From Zygnema cylindricum (Eukaryota; Streptophyta; Zygnematophyceae; Zygnematales; Zygnemataceae): a stretch of DNA of 64,000 nucleotides. The stretch's first letter is position 1. Each line of letters opens with the position of its first letter. This document shows positions 41,715 through 53,900 of this stretch, one piece after another. The notes beneath the pieces are model-generated. The model ran no database searches and was not told the origin of the DNA. It saw only the letters and a program-made list of their open reading frames with translations. The position numbers and the translations under genes are program-made. The DNA lies in assembly GCA_037447655.1 (NCBI GenBank), contig JBBHKE010002884.1, forward strand, positions 62,001 to 126,000. The letters are read 5' to 3'.

Positions 41715-44700
41715 GGTTATGGGCCCACCCTCTAGGGTGCCCATATTCAATGGAACTGGGTTCATCTACTGGGAGAGTATGATGATAGGAGCCCTATGTG
41801 AGAAAAGATTTTGGGGAATAGTGAGTGGGCGAGTAAAGCGCCCACCCGGTTCTGCTATTCCTCCAGGTTTTGGAGGAAGCAGATTTGGTAGGAAACTAGA
41901 TCCACCGCCGTCAGAGGACTCAGAAGACGGAGAAAGCATCGTGATGGAAAAGGGGAAAGAGAAAGAGAAAACCACACCTATAGCAATTGGATCTGTTTTC
42001 ATGTATCCTATTCCGAGGAATGAGGAGAATGACATCGATACTTGGGACTACAACAACATGGCGGCCAAGCATTTTGTCCTCTGTCATCTCACACAAGGAC
42101 TCGTAGGTCCTTATTTGCAGGTGGAAAGGACATCCAATCTGTGGGATGCGCTTATAGAGATGTACCGAAGCGGTACTATGCAGGAATAGAAACTAGCAGA
42201 TCAAATGATCAATGGATACTTTCACAAAGGAGAGAAGATGCTCGATTTTTGCAATGAGTTGGCTATACTTTTAATGGAGTTAGAGTGTGCACGAAAAGTA
42301 GAAACCGAGAAGGCAAATGTTCACTGCTTACTCATGAAACTACCCGATGAGTATGAGAACATTTTGAACGGGAAACAGGATCTGCCAAACTCCAAGTAGA
42401 TATGGAATTTGGTAGTCGGTATGATCCTCGTCTGAGAGAATACAATCGAAATCCGGAGGGGAGTTAAGAGTGGACAAGCCTTAGCGCCCGGAGCAAGTTG
42501 GAGAAACAAAGATTCACGGAAACCCCTTGGAAGTCATGGAGGGGAAGACCATAAAAATCAATCCGATGAGTCCGGAACAAGGGGACAAAAGGTGCTTTGT
42601 CATTTTTGCAAGAATCTCAGGCATTACATGGCGAAATGTACCAAACTGACCGATCTTCGGATTAAGGAGGGCTAGACCGGGGGCCAGCCACGAGGGAAGA
42701 AAAAGGCACCTGTCACACAAGTACTCGAGGAGGAATCCGATGAGGAGGACGAGGAACTTCTTTTGGATGAGGAGTTGGAGGCAAAGATAGAAGTTGAAAT
42801 TCCACGGAAGCCGAAATGTGCTTTCGGTGGAGTGAAAGGTGTAGGAGGTTAGATTGTGGATTCAGGTGCCTCCATGCACATGTGTTATGATAAGCATCTG
42901 TTCACTAAGCTGAAAAAGATCCCTACAGTAGAGATTGAATATGGGGATGGGAGGGTAGTTACCACTACTTATGTAGGATCCGTCGATCTGAAAGTCATAG
43001 TGGAGGGAAAAACATCAATAGTTATGTTCTCCGATGTATTGTTTATTCTGGAGTTAAACAAAAACCTTATTTCTACATCTGTATTAGATGATAAAGGATT
43101 TGAAACTAGCACCATAAAAGGAGTTTTTACAGGTAGTTTTGAGGAAGATGTGTATTTCACTGCTGACAAAGGTAGCCAAAGAATGTTTAGGCTTGAGTTA
43201 AGTAATGAAAAACTCAAACTTTACTATGCTGGTGTCAATGATATTATGTTGTGGCATAAGAGACTTGGGCATGTGAATCTAGAAAAGCTAAAAGGTATGA
43301 AAAAGATGGGAGTAGTTGAAGGGATACGTTTTGGGGAAAATGAGAATCTAAGTGATTGTATTTGGTGTGCTCAGGGTAAAGCACACAGATTACCATTTCC
43401 AAATGAAGCAACTTATAAAGGAGAAAATGTTCTTGATTTGGCACACACGGACATTTGGGGACCAGCAAAAGTGCCATCACCCGGAAGAAAAAGATTTATG
43501 CTAACCATTACCGGTGATTGGTCTCGGTACTCCCGGGTATACTTTCTAAAAAACAAATCAGAAACTCCAAAGTATTTCAAACAATATAAAGCATGGGCCG
43601 AGAAACTTCACGAGACCTCAATAAAGAGAGTAAGAAGTGACAATGGAGGGGAATATACCTCCAATCAGTTTGAAGAGTTCTTAAGAGAGGATGGTGTGCA
43701 ACATCAAAAGAGAGTTCCTTAAAACCCGGAACAGAATGGTGTTGCCGAGAGATTGAATAGGACACTGAATGATAGTGCCCGGAGTATGTTATCAGATAAA
43801 AGGATAACAAAAAGATTTTGGGCCGAAGCTATGAATTGTGCTAATTATTTGAGAAATAGAGTACTTACATCGGCGGTGAAAGACCAAACTCCATATTAGA
43901 GATGGACCGGTCGAAAACGAAATCTATCTCACTTAAAGGTTTTCGGTAGTAAAGTCTTCACTTTAGATACAGACATATCTAATTGGAAACTAGATCCTAA
44001 AGGGAAACCCGGATACTTGTTGGGATATGAGGAAGATGTAAAAGGGTATAGAGTGTATGATCTAAGAAGAAAAGATATAATTCTAGTAAAGCACCTGGTA
44101 GCTATGGATGAAGGGAAGTCGGAAGATCCCTTCAAATCCTCAAAGTCTGTCAGAATCAGATTTGAGTCATATTCGGTTCGGATACTTCTCAGTATGGCGG
44201 CAGCAGAAGACATGGAAGTGCATCAGGTGGACATCAAGACGGTTTTTCTACATGGAGAGTTCGAAGAGGAAAATTTATGCGACAGCTCGAAAGATTTGTG
44301 GAGCAAGGGGAGGAAAACAAGGTATGCCGATTGATCAACTCTTTGTATGGGCTGAAACAGGCGCCCCGACAATGGAACAAGAAGCTCGATGAGTTTCTTA
44401 CAGGTTTGGGATATATTCGGATCAGCTCAGATCACTCAATTTATTAGTTTGAAGACAAGGAAGGAATTATTTTTATTGCAATTTATGTTGATGATTTGCT
44501 TGTTCTACGTAAATATATGGATAAAATAAATAAGTTGAAAAATGATCTTAAAGGAAGATTTGAGATGAAACATATGGGAGAAGCAAGGTATATTTTGGGA
44601 ATTCAGGTACACAGATAGAAAAATAATAAGATTAACTCAAAAAGAGGCCATTGGAAACATGGTAGAAAAATTCCAAATGGACAAGGCTAATAGTTGTACC

Positions 44701-45470
44701 ACTCCTCTGGAATTAAGAAAAGAAAGTGAGGGGAGGGTGGAAGAGGGAGTTATAATCTTACATGATGAGGTAGGCTTGGAAGAGAAAAGATTTATGCAGA
44801 CCATCCCTTATAGACAAGTAGTGGGCAACCTAATATATTTCATGAATTGTACTTGTCCGGATAAAGCCGCAACTGTAGGAGTACTAAGTAGGAGTCTGAA
44901 TGCTCCCACTAACAAAGATTGGGAGGCAGCTAAAAGATTCCTTAGATATCTCATAAGGTGTAGGGATCTATGGTTGCATTTGGGTGGAAACAATACTGAC
45001 ATCACCACTTGGAGTGATGCCAGCTATAGGGATGCTCTTATGAGGAGATGCACATCTGGATATGTATTGTATGTGGGTGATGGGGCTTGCTGCTGGAGCA
45101 TCAAGCAGCAAAAGGTCATTGCTCAGTCCACCATGGAGGCTGAGTACATGGCTTCTTGCTCTGCTGTAAAAGAATTAATGTGGGTTAAGTCTTTGCGTGG
45201 TGAGCTTGGTCATCTTAAGAGTGGTGTCCAAAAAGTGTTTTGTGATAATCAGGCTGCCATTGCCATTTTGCCAATCATAAACATCACTTTAAAGCCAAAC
45301 ACATGGACATTAAACTTAGCTTTGTCTAGGAGAAAGTAGAAAACTTGATAATCAGTTTGGAGTATAAACCAGATAGTGAAATGGTTGCAGATATGATGAC
45401 CAAACCTGTACCTTCCCCTAAACTAATTTTCTGCCGAAGAAGTGTGGTCTTAAAATAAAGAGTGACTAGA
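41695..45470 (+). pseudogene. Copia-H gag-pol (broken, RT N-terminus deleted)
   Basis: The ATG at 41695 in the LTR is followed by MEVSEL and a TAG where others have Gln, then VMGPPSRVP. Gag reads on to near 42189 with a TAG in place of Gln. The knuckle CHFCKNLRHYMAKC (near 42598) has lost the Gly before His. Protease DSGASMHMC is near 42860. Integrase runs from WHKRLGHVNLE to VRSDNGGEYTSNQFE, followed by a TAA near 43721 and a TAG near 43898. At about 44168 the linker (RIRFES) jumps straight to SVRILLSMAAAEDMEVHQ, so the RT N-terminus is gone. The remaining RT has a damaged YVDD region (IYVDDLLVLR) with stops. RNase H (SDASYRDA, EAEYMASCSAVKEL) is followed by frameshifts near 45270 and 45330. 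Confidence 0.85.
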
Positions 45471-45482
45471 AAATAAGGGGAG

Positions 45483-46500
45483 TGTAGAAATTAAAGGTTA
45501 TTTTAGTATTTTCTAGGTTTTGTAAAATGCAGAAAAGAAGCAGAGGCAGTCTGCCTCTAACTCCTCTCTCCAGTTCCCACACTTGTCGGAGTCAGTGAAA
45601 GTTGGAGAGGAAGATAGAGCCATAGCCGCCTATGTTATCCCGACGGGGACAGACATTAGGTTGGTAGATTTCACCAAAATAGATCTTGACGGACCCAGGA
45701 TTTGAACCTGGTACCTGTCGTTTGTCAAGTTAGCCGGTAGCCGGATACCTTAGCCAATTAGTCTAAGATCAAGGTTAGAGTATATAAGGTTTAGTAGCTA
45801 TTTAAATGTTAACACTTAGGCTATTTCATTTAAGGGGATATTTAGACATAGATAGAGTTTGTAATATACGGCGTACGGAACATCCGAAACGGATACCGCA
45901 CATCTTGTTTTGAAGACGAAACAAATATTGCGCAAGTATTTATGACGACCACGATTGTAATCCGGCTTAATCGGACGGCCACGGAGCATGCCGAGATCGC
46001 GGAATAGATTTTCGGTGGTTTGCGTTCGACGTCACATCAATTGCCGCCTGGCACAATCACTTTGGATTACGGCATCTTCGAAGATTACAGAAACGAATCC
46101 AAAAGTGACATGTGTCGACTTGTTGGCCATGTCGTACAATGGCCGTACAAAAAGTACACCGACACTTGTACCTTTATGTACGATACATTATAATGATTGG
46201 TGCCGTACTTCAGTAGATAGAGTTTTAGAGAGAGATAGGACTTAGAAAAATTTGATAGATTGGACCCTCTCTCCCAAAGAGGTTCTGTACAATAGGTCAA
46301 CTTTGACCCTTCATAACTTACTACTGAAGGGAGCAAATTCAAAGATTCTTTTTGCTATAGACTCAGGGGAGTCTTGCCTTCATAGGGGTGAAGGTGGTCA
46401 GAGTTTTTGTCTGTCAAGGTGGCAGTTATACTTGTTGAAACATAAAGGGGTCAGGGTTATCCTAGAGGCTTAGTGTGAGTTGCCTACTCTGAGGACCTAC
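45483..46500 (+). repeat. Copia-H 3' LTR (Copia-A group), 3'-truncated
   Basis: Starts TGTAGAAATTAAAGG after the purine tract AAAATAAGGGGAG. It follows the Copia-A LTR throughout but stops at GAGGACCTAC, about 20 bp before the expected AGTTTCA. tRNA-like block 45688-45775; GTAC cluster near 46134-46210. Confidence 0.82.
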
Positions 46501-48155
46501 TCAAAAAAAATGTTAAAAGTACACCGTGAATCGCGGTTAAAGTTAAAGAATCGAAACACGTTCCTATGTTTTTAGGGTAGTCCCGGTACTTTGTGTTCAC
46601 ATATTCGACGCCTGAACATGTGAGAACAGGTCAGCGCGATTTTCCTTCGTCTTTATGAGTTGAAATCAAATTTGAGTACGCTTTTCTGCGCGACGCACTC
46701 AATCTTCCCAGTCGACGCGATTATCTTACACTTATTTTGAACATCTGTACGAAATAATGAAAAAATATAGTACGGAATGACACATTTGTACATTACACCA
46801 CCTAAAAATATTTGGCATTAGAGTAATTAACGATAGTTTAAACTGTTCCAATATTAACGTCAATTTTTTTTTTAGTTAGGGTGGATTTCCATTAGGTGTC
46901 CAAGTAATTGTACGGAAAATTGTACTGAAGGGCGTGTCTTCCATTAGGTCGCGTCTGTAAACCGGCGTGGCTCATTCTGGTTGGTCACACGTAGGTTAAT
47001 ATTAGATGCTTAAAATCTTGAAAGAATCTTCGAATGCAATGTCAAAACGCAATATCTGTACTAGCGGAGGTAATATCTGTACCAGCGGAGATAATATCTG
47101 TACCAACGGAGATAATTAATAACTCGTACAGAGGGCATTAAATGTACTACCCAAAAATTCAAAACGCAACGACAAAAAGGCGGCGGCAAACTTTGATGGT
47201 GGGAGCGTGACGGGATAATTTTGGCGGATTCGCAGTCACCTTGGCGGAGCACATGGCCCTTGCGACGTGTACGCACATACGCGCGCGCTCATTGTGGATT
47301 CTTTTTACCTTTTCCACGCGGCCTATTTTTACACGTTCTGTATTCGGGAACTGTCCTCACTGTGCACGGTCTTAGAAAACTGTAGGGTTGGTGACGTGGC
47401 GTCACGGATAAAAAGTGTAATTGAATCCGACGGTTCTAATTTACTCCTACAACCTTGGACAATTTTCTGTAATATTGTTTTCGTTGAAAAAAAAAATCTG
47501 TACAAATTTGTACGAAACGGTACGGCCGTTTGTAAAAAACCTTTTTTTTTTGCTAATGGGAGTCCACCCTTAGGGTGAAGTTACATTTAGGGTTTTAATT
47601 TGAAAGTGTGGTTATTTACTGCAGGATGTTCAATGCCGTACCAAATTATTTTTTTCTGTCAGAAAAACTAAGTTACTGGATGACCGATTTTATTCTCCAA
47701 GGTTATGGGCGTAAACCTTGACCGTCGGATGCAGGATCGGATACGTTGTCGGTAAAACCAGTGGCCTGAAAGAGTTCACTTTTTGGAGCCTAGACGTATA
47801 ACATTGCGCCTCGTGGAAAGGTAAATAATTATCCGCCACGAACGCGTGATTATGTGGATACACGTGGCAGAGGCCATGTGCCTTCCGCTAGCTTGGATGC
47901 AAAGCCAGCGGAAGCCGCGGGAAAATCTTTGACGGAAGATATACTAAAAAATCGGTACTTTTATATTTGGGCACATACCCTTAGTTGTAGTGGTACTTTT
48001 GATTAAATGTTTTTTATTTTCTATATTATTATGAAGTCAAAGTCAGTCAACGCATTTAAAAAAAAACCGCATATGTTCCGTGCGCATATATCATTATTTT
48101 TTCGATGTTTCATGCGTGCGTTTAAAACGCTTGGTACCTCTATGGGGTACTTTGA
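46501..48155 (-). mobile_element. DNA-transposon remnant, inverted relative of 2180-3167, with nested fold-back DNA
   Basis: 46501-46860 is the diverged reverse complement of 2650-3060 (shared TGTTCACATATTCGACGCCTG-type block). 47950-48155 is that of 2180-2345, ending CCTCTATGG. Between them, 46870-47590 matches 3960-4640 and 47575-47950 matches 3253-3650 in direct orientation, so a fold-back element lies inside. The unit ATATCTGTAC...CGGAG again occurs three times (47050-47115). No coding sequence. Confidence 0.6.
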
Positions 48156-48218
48156 AAGTTACCTAATCGGTGAGGTCGGCCGAGGGACAAGGTTAACCCT
48201 TTGCTAACGCCAAATCAA

Positions 48219-48372
48219 TGCCCGTTACACGGGCATGGACCGTATCCTATTTATCGTGCACGTTGACCGTGCCCGTTGATCGTACCCGTTGATTGTACCC
48301 ATTGATCGTGCCCGTTTATCATGCCCGTTGATCGTACCCATTACACGCGCATGGACCGTGTCCTTTTTATCG
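48219..48372. repeat. Minisatellite of a ~14-bp CCCGTTGATCGT unit
   Basis: About seven degenerate tandem copies of (G/C)CCCGTTGATCGTAC lie at 48255-48345. They are enclosed by two longer direct copies of a block reading CCC(G/A)TTACACG(G/C)GCATGGACCGT, at about 48221 and 48338, each followed by TCCTNTTTATCG. No coding role is apparent. Confidence 0.65.
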
Positions 48373-48539
48373 AATCGTTTGAGTACGATTGTACTATTCT
48401 AGATGCCCGTACGAACATTTGTAGACGCGACCCAAAACTACCCAAGGATTGACGCAAAATCTGACCCGTTTGCTGACGTCGGCCGAGGGACACGCCGTTT
48501 ACGGATGCAGGCGGGCGGAAAGTGGGCCTATTTAAAGAT

Positions 48540-49015
48540 TTTCAAACGGACAACCAAAGGTCTATAATTTTATTAAAGATTAGTGTTAAAACGAAAGTAC
48601 GTTGTCATTTAAATAGTGTGGTGTACGGTAAGTGTCATACCGTACAAAATTGTACCTTTTTATGTGAAAAGGTATAATTAATGAGTTTTAGAAACCACGG
48701 ACGCATGAGATTATGCGCTCTAAAAAGGGGATAAAATCGGGGTGTCAAATATCACGTTCGCACGTATTCGTCCAACAACCACGTTTCGACTATGTGAACG
48801 TACAATTTGTGTACGATTTGTCAGATTTTGTACAAGTACCTATATTAGTGTAAGCATGTTTGCGACAGACATATTTTTTTTTCAAAGACCCAAATTAGCA
48901 TTATTAAACAATTAGAATGTATGGGTTTTTTTTAAATTTCCAATTTCATAATTTGCGTAAATCACTGTAATTGTTCCTATACGGTAAAGAAACCTGTACG
49001 CTAATAGCGATTGGC
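48540..49015. repeat. Diverged relative of the inverted-repeat element at 59109-59697
   Basis: Shared blocks in the same order include AATAGTGTGGTGTACG, CCGTACAAAA(A/T)(T/A)GTAC, GTGTACGATTTGTCA(A/G)ATTTTGTAC and a terminal GCTAATAGCGATTGGCG. The left end is not recognisable. Non-coding. Confidence 0.5.
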
Positions 49016-49735
49016 GTAGTGCTGTGTATAGTATTACTGTACCTGTTTGTACGTGTTGACGTCAGCTCTTGCTTCTTGCGAAGTGTGTTTCCCGCGGTAA
49101 AAGATTCGCCCGTCGTTTCCACTTTAGTTGACTGCTTTCACTTGAAAGGAGCCGGCTAGACCCGCAGTAATATGCTAGCCGGTCGTGAGAAAAAACAGGC
49201 AATTATTAAAAAGTCGCAGGTACTGTAGGCAACATCGTTCGCCGTCAAGCTGTAAGCAGGTCTGCATCAATTTGTACGTATTTGTACTTATTGACGTCAA
49301 GTCTCGCGCCAACAAAAATCGCTTTTGTGAAAAGTCTCTCTCTCCAAAGATTGAGAGTTTGAACAACAGTGCAGCGTAAAAGACTAAAAGGAACTGCTAA
49401 CTCAAGGACTGTACCGAGCGTTGTTTCAGAAGTTGAGAATTTTCTTGGAGGTACGGCAGACCCAGGCGTGATGCGCCATGCAATGCAGTCAATTGTCGTC
49501 CAGCCAATGAGAGCTCGCGTCGTGTCGCCAAAGGCACCTCTACACGTGTGAAAGGTTCAAGTCTATACGTTCCGGAATTAATAAAGCGCTCGTGATACTT
49601 TCTGTTTTGATATTACCTCGTTCTTCTTTGCGGTCGGAAACTTGTACCTGCTTGTGCCTCTGTTCAGGGCTTCCTCGGACCAGATATCAGCTGCTTGTTG
49701 TGTGCGGAGGGCGAAGGCGACAGAGTATTTCCGTC
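49016..49735 (+). promoter_or_regulatory. Upstream region of the thioredoxin gene
   Basis: About 720 bp precede the start codon. Two perfect TGACGTCA palindromes lie at 49057-49064 and 49292-49299, each preceded by TTTGTACGT or TTTGTACTTA. TGACGTCA is a bZIP (TGA/CREB-type) site. AATTAATAAAG near 49578 is a weak TATA candidate. A short open frame (49369-49551) has no recognisable product. Function of the sites is inferred from sequence identity only. Confidence 0.3.
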
Positions 49736-50944
49736 ATGGCGGACCACTTTCGCGTGCAGGTCATCAACTCGAAGCATGAGTGGGATGCAACACTTCATGA
49801 AGCCTCGAATGACTCCAAAATAGTAAGCCTCGTCCTTGATTGTTTTTTAGTAAGTGCAGTTTTCTGACATGGATAAGGACATTCTAGTGCCTAGGGATGA
49901 TTTCCTTGACATCCAATCAGTTCCTGACAGCCGTCTTCCAAATGTGATGTTCTTCTATAGCGGGCCGGCTGACGTGGCGTTTCTAACACTGAAGGAAATA
50001 TTGAGGTGACCGTGTCGCTTGAAGTCAAGTCGATTAATGTGAGGATGGAACAAATCGAAGGAATTCTTCTTCGTTTGTTTTTGCTATGTACTCTTTCTAG
50101 TTCTCTTACATGCGTCTCTATAGCTTTTTTATGGACTCTTGATTTGTGTGAGGTTTATTTCTTCAGATTGTTGTGAACTTCTCAGCAACTTGGTGTGGGC
50201 CCTGCCGAGTGATTGGACCTGTTTTCGCGGAACTGTGAGCTTCTTTAGCCTTTGCCTTCTATACAGACAATATGGTTGGGAGTTCTGTCAAATTTATGTA
50301 ACCTCTTTTGGAAAACCCTAAAAGTCAATTGGAGGAGCTTTATCAGTTGTACAAGCCCACGCAGATACGTTACAGCTCTTTTTTCTGCTCTACTATATCG
50401 CTGTTTTTCAAGGGCTCTGTATGAAGTGCTGGGAGAGCAGACTCTCACGAGTATTAGGAGGATTGCATGATGTTGGTGGCAGGTCGAAGAAGTATCCTCA
50501 AATCATCTTTCTGAAGGTTGATGTTGACGATGTTCCGGTAAGTGTCTCCTTCCTCTCTGTGCACTTTACATCTAGGCAATGCACTGTTGTTGGTATTTAC
50601 AGTTCAATTGGACTCGAAAGATATAAATTGTCTCTGCTGATTGAAACACTCTCTCGTTATGTTAACTTATTGGTCTTTTGTTGCCTCCATTACTAAACAT
50701 TATGGAAATCTTAGGTTTTGAACTGAACAGGGTCGGTTTTTTTTTTTTTGTAGTCTTGTTTTTATCTTTGATTTTTTTCAAGGATTTTGTTGTGTGCATT
50801 TGAATGTTGCAGGAGGTCGCAGAGGAGTGCAGAATTTCTGCGATGCCCACATTCCAAGTCTACAAGGATGGGAAGAAAGTGGAGGAATTGGTGGGAGCTA
50901 GTAAGGATAAGTTGGATCAGCTCATTAAGAAGTACTCTGAATAA
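49736..50944 (+). CDS. Thioredoxin h-type, four exons, 113 aa
   Basis: Exons 49736-49822, 50167-50234, 50483-50537 and 50813-50944 join through GT-AG introns (GTAAGC, GTGAGC, GTAAGT donors) to a complete 113-residue thioredoxin. The redox site WCGPC is at residues 38-42 inside FSATWCGPCRVIGP. The cis-proline is at 82 (SAMPTF), followed by GKKVEELVGASKDKL and a C-terminal helix ending KKYSE. Length and lack of a transit peptide fit the cytosolic h class, which reduces protein disulfides using NADPH-thioredoxin reductase. Start: the ATG gives the usual short N-terminus (MADHFRVQVINSKHEWDATL). The first intron lies just before VVNFSATWCGPC, the position conserved in plant h thioredoxins as I recall. 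The other intron phases are 2 and 0. No defects seen; this is a likely functional host gene. Confidence 0.95.
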
Positions 50945-53900
50945 GTCGGTTTTTTTTTGCCAAATAACTTTTTGATTAGCTTTCTTCTCTGCTATTCTTT
51001 TTTTCTCCCTCGATACAACCTGGTCAATGAGATTTTGCGCAAGTCGCTTTTGGAGAAAAAAGTTTTTCCTCTTTTTTGTAATAACATGGAGATTCAGGGT
51101 AAATATGGTGGCCTTAATTTGATTTTAAGCATTGATACTTCTAATTCATTTGAATTTTATCCTATTAAAGGAAATATTGAATAGTTCTCTTTTATTTAGT
51201 GGGCTTGTTTTTGCTTGTTCACGTGTTTTAGGTCTTTAAGAACGAAATAAAAAAAAGGGAGTGGTAGATGGGTAAGTCATGGAAGGAATATCGAGAAAGG
51301 GCTGATGATAGGCTTCAAGAATTAAGGGATGAGAGACATATTATGAAAGGAAGGTCAAGCGGGGAGGAGGGAGGGAGAGAAATTGATAGAAAGGACTGTC
51401 ATAGAGGATGGTAAAGAAAGTATTAGGACCCAAGAAGGGATGGAGAGATGGCAGAAATAGACGGGGATTGGAAGGGAGAGGATTTAGAAATAAATTAGTT
51501 GAGGTGGAGGGAGGAGGGCAAAAAGGGGGGAAGTAGTGGTGGGGCAAGATGGGGAGGTTGGAGGCGAAAAGGTGCTGCAGGGTGAAAGTGAGAGGAAATC
51601 CAGATGGAGGGAGGTTGAGTGCTGTTTTAAGAGAAAAAAAAAATTATGGTAAAAATTAGGTTAGGAACTGGGGACTGTGAAAGAAGGTGAGCTTAGGCAT
51701 GGGTGTGAGATGGACATGAGGATGTCGAAGACAGAGGGGTTGGGTTAAAGATGGGAAGGAGAGGAATTAGTGTTGACATATGGGGAGTAACTGGAAGAAG
51801 CATGTAGCAGCCATCGTGTATTTGTGAAGTCGTTCGACTGTTTTTGTAATTCCTGTACTGATGAACCCGGTATTTACGGTTCAACATTCCTAAGTGCCCC
51901 ACCATACCATGGGCAAAACTACACCGGCACAGTACTGTTTCTATATGCCCACTGGATGTTGTAACCAAAATTTAAACCACAATTATTGTGGGGAATCCTC
52001 ATTATCCACCTCATAGTAAACAAAAATGCTGGAATTCAAGACAATGTCACCTATTCTTCGATAGGACAATGCATCTAAAAAAACTTTCGTAGCAATCTAA
52101 AATGGGAATACCATGGAAATTGGAATAAACGTCACAGTCCTGCGTTTGTGTGTGACAACAAGTTCTGATCCAACATGAGACTGTTCTAAGCTTTTTCAAT
52201 GATCGAAGGAATTGAATAGTTCCTATGGCTTCTATTCTGGGATTCTTCACAGCTTTCTGCTGGATTAAGCTATGTCGAACTGTTGACACGATTATTTAGA
52301 AAAAATGTAGGAAGACAAGAAAATGATAAAAGGTGAAATGGGAAAGATGCAGAAAAAAAGAGTGTAGTAACCCCGGGAAGGATCTTCCAGATCATTGGCC
52401 CCATGGAAAAAGTTATATCTGCTGACGAGTTTTTGAAGACCATCAAACTGAAACTTTTCCCTTCGGCCATTTAAATGGTTCCTTCGTCACCTTCCATTCT
52501 CCCTCTTTTCACTTTTATTCACAGTTCTCAGACACCCTCTTCTCCTGAGGGCATAAATGCGCTATCATTCCTAGCAAACTCAAGTCTTTGCGCGGCAGCT
52601 CCTTTGTGCTCTTCTTCCCTTCGCCTTCTCCCACTTGGAAGACCACCCTAAGCTCCACCCACCCTCTCTTAGCTTTTTTGCTCTTTTGCCAGAAGGGTTT
52701 CGCCTACCACCCTCCCTACTTTCACAAGCACTACCCCTCCCACCGTTTCCTTAGTATCATCTCTGGTCTCCTCGACTGATCATCTATCCACCATCCTCCA
52801 CAAAGTGACCGAGCCGTGGGACCCTTGATTGCAATATGGGCCTCAGACTCGCATTTAAGCATCTTGTCACATCTCTTTACCTCGTGATGCCGGCCACAAC
52901 TTCATGAATGGGTAACTTTGTTTCGATACCGCCCTAATGTTTGGTCGTTTAGATGTTTTCTTTGGTTGAGTTCCTCTGTATTTGTGGTCGGCATTTTTTT
53001 GAGTCGAGTCCCCCGATCTGATACTGTGGTTATGTGGCTATGCAAGGTGTGCACAGTTTTATCACCCTTTAATCTATCATGTCGCAGTCACAGATTGGTA
53101 CTTGGTTTCCTATTAGCAAGCCTCACCGATCTTGGGAAATTTACAAGGCTACAATTACTAGTTCTTTAATTACGTTAGCAACAGTTGGGTAGATTCAGTT
53201 AGTGAGCAATGTCTTTATTGATATTGTGGCTGCTGTTCTTTTCCACTTTCTTTGTTAGTCTGCCCTTCACTGAGTGTTAGTTTCTCTCACAATGTTTTCT
53301 GGCTGGAGATAGCCTCCTCCACCTTTCCGTTTCTCCGCTTCCTCTCAGCTTAAATTTCTAAATTCTCGTGTACTCAGGTGATTTACCACTGCCATTTCTA
53401 GCAGAAAATCAGTTCACAATAAATTAGAGATGATATTTGTAATCGCCATGTTCTTATCGTCATGTATTTGCGATATACAAATACTAAGTTGCCATTGCAG
53501 ATAACACGAATGCCCTCCTTGAGGTGTGAAAATCCTTCTGATTTGTGACGCAAATCATTGTCAGAGACTGTTCCATTACTGTTAAAGTGGGATTCCATGC
53601 AGTGAGTGTATCGCTATTAGTGTTAACATTTTATTCAACACTTAAAACATCTTTTCTTCGTGCATACTTGTTCGATATTCGATTTGAGACTGTCAATTGG
53701 AAGCTGAGAATCTTACCTTTCAATCGCAACCGTCAGATTTACAAACCCACATCATTGTACAGAGAAAAGATGCTTAAAGAGACAAAAAAAACATTAACAC
53801 TAATAGCAATTCACGGTGTACTACTATACAATGCTGCAGTACAATGCAGAATGATGTATCACCTGAAAACCACTCACAAACGAGTTTACTACCTCATGAG

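Larger units (their letters stand above)
40712..46500 (+). mobile_element. Copia-H: chimeric copia element with mismatched LTRs
   Basis: 5' LTR, primer site, gag, protease, integrase, truncated RT, RNase H, purine tract and 3' LTR are in order, but the two LTRs belong to different groups. The 3' LTR and the pol sequence from about 44170 onward follow Copia-A closely, while the sequence before that point is clearly diverged from it. The 3' LTR lacks about its last 20 bases where the DNA-transposon remnant begins. No target duplication is seen. Confidence 0.8.

Noticed and set aside
48219-48372. A CRISPR-like array.
   Set aside because: Units are directly adjacent without unique spacers and the sequence is plant nuclear; it is a minisatellite.
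51240-51640. A purine-rich (GGAGG) tract as a possible G-quadruplex or satellite.
   Set aside because: No regular period and only scattered G-runs; looks like biased intergenic sequence.
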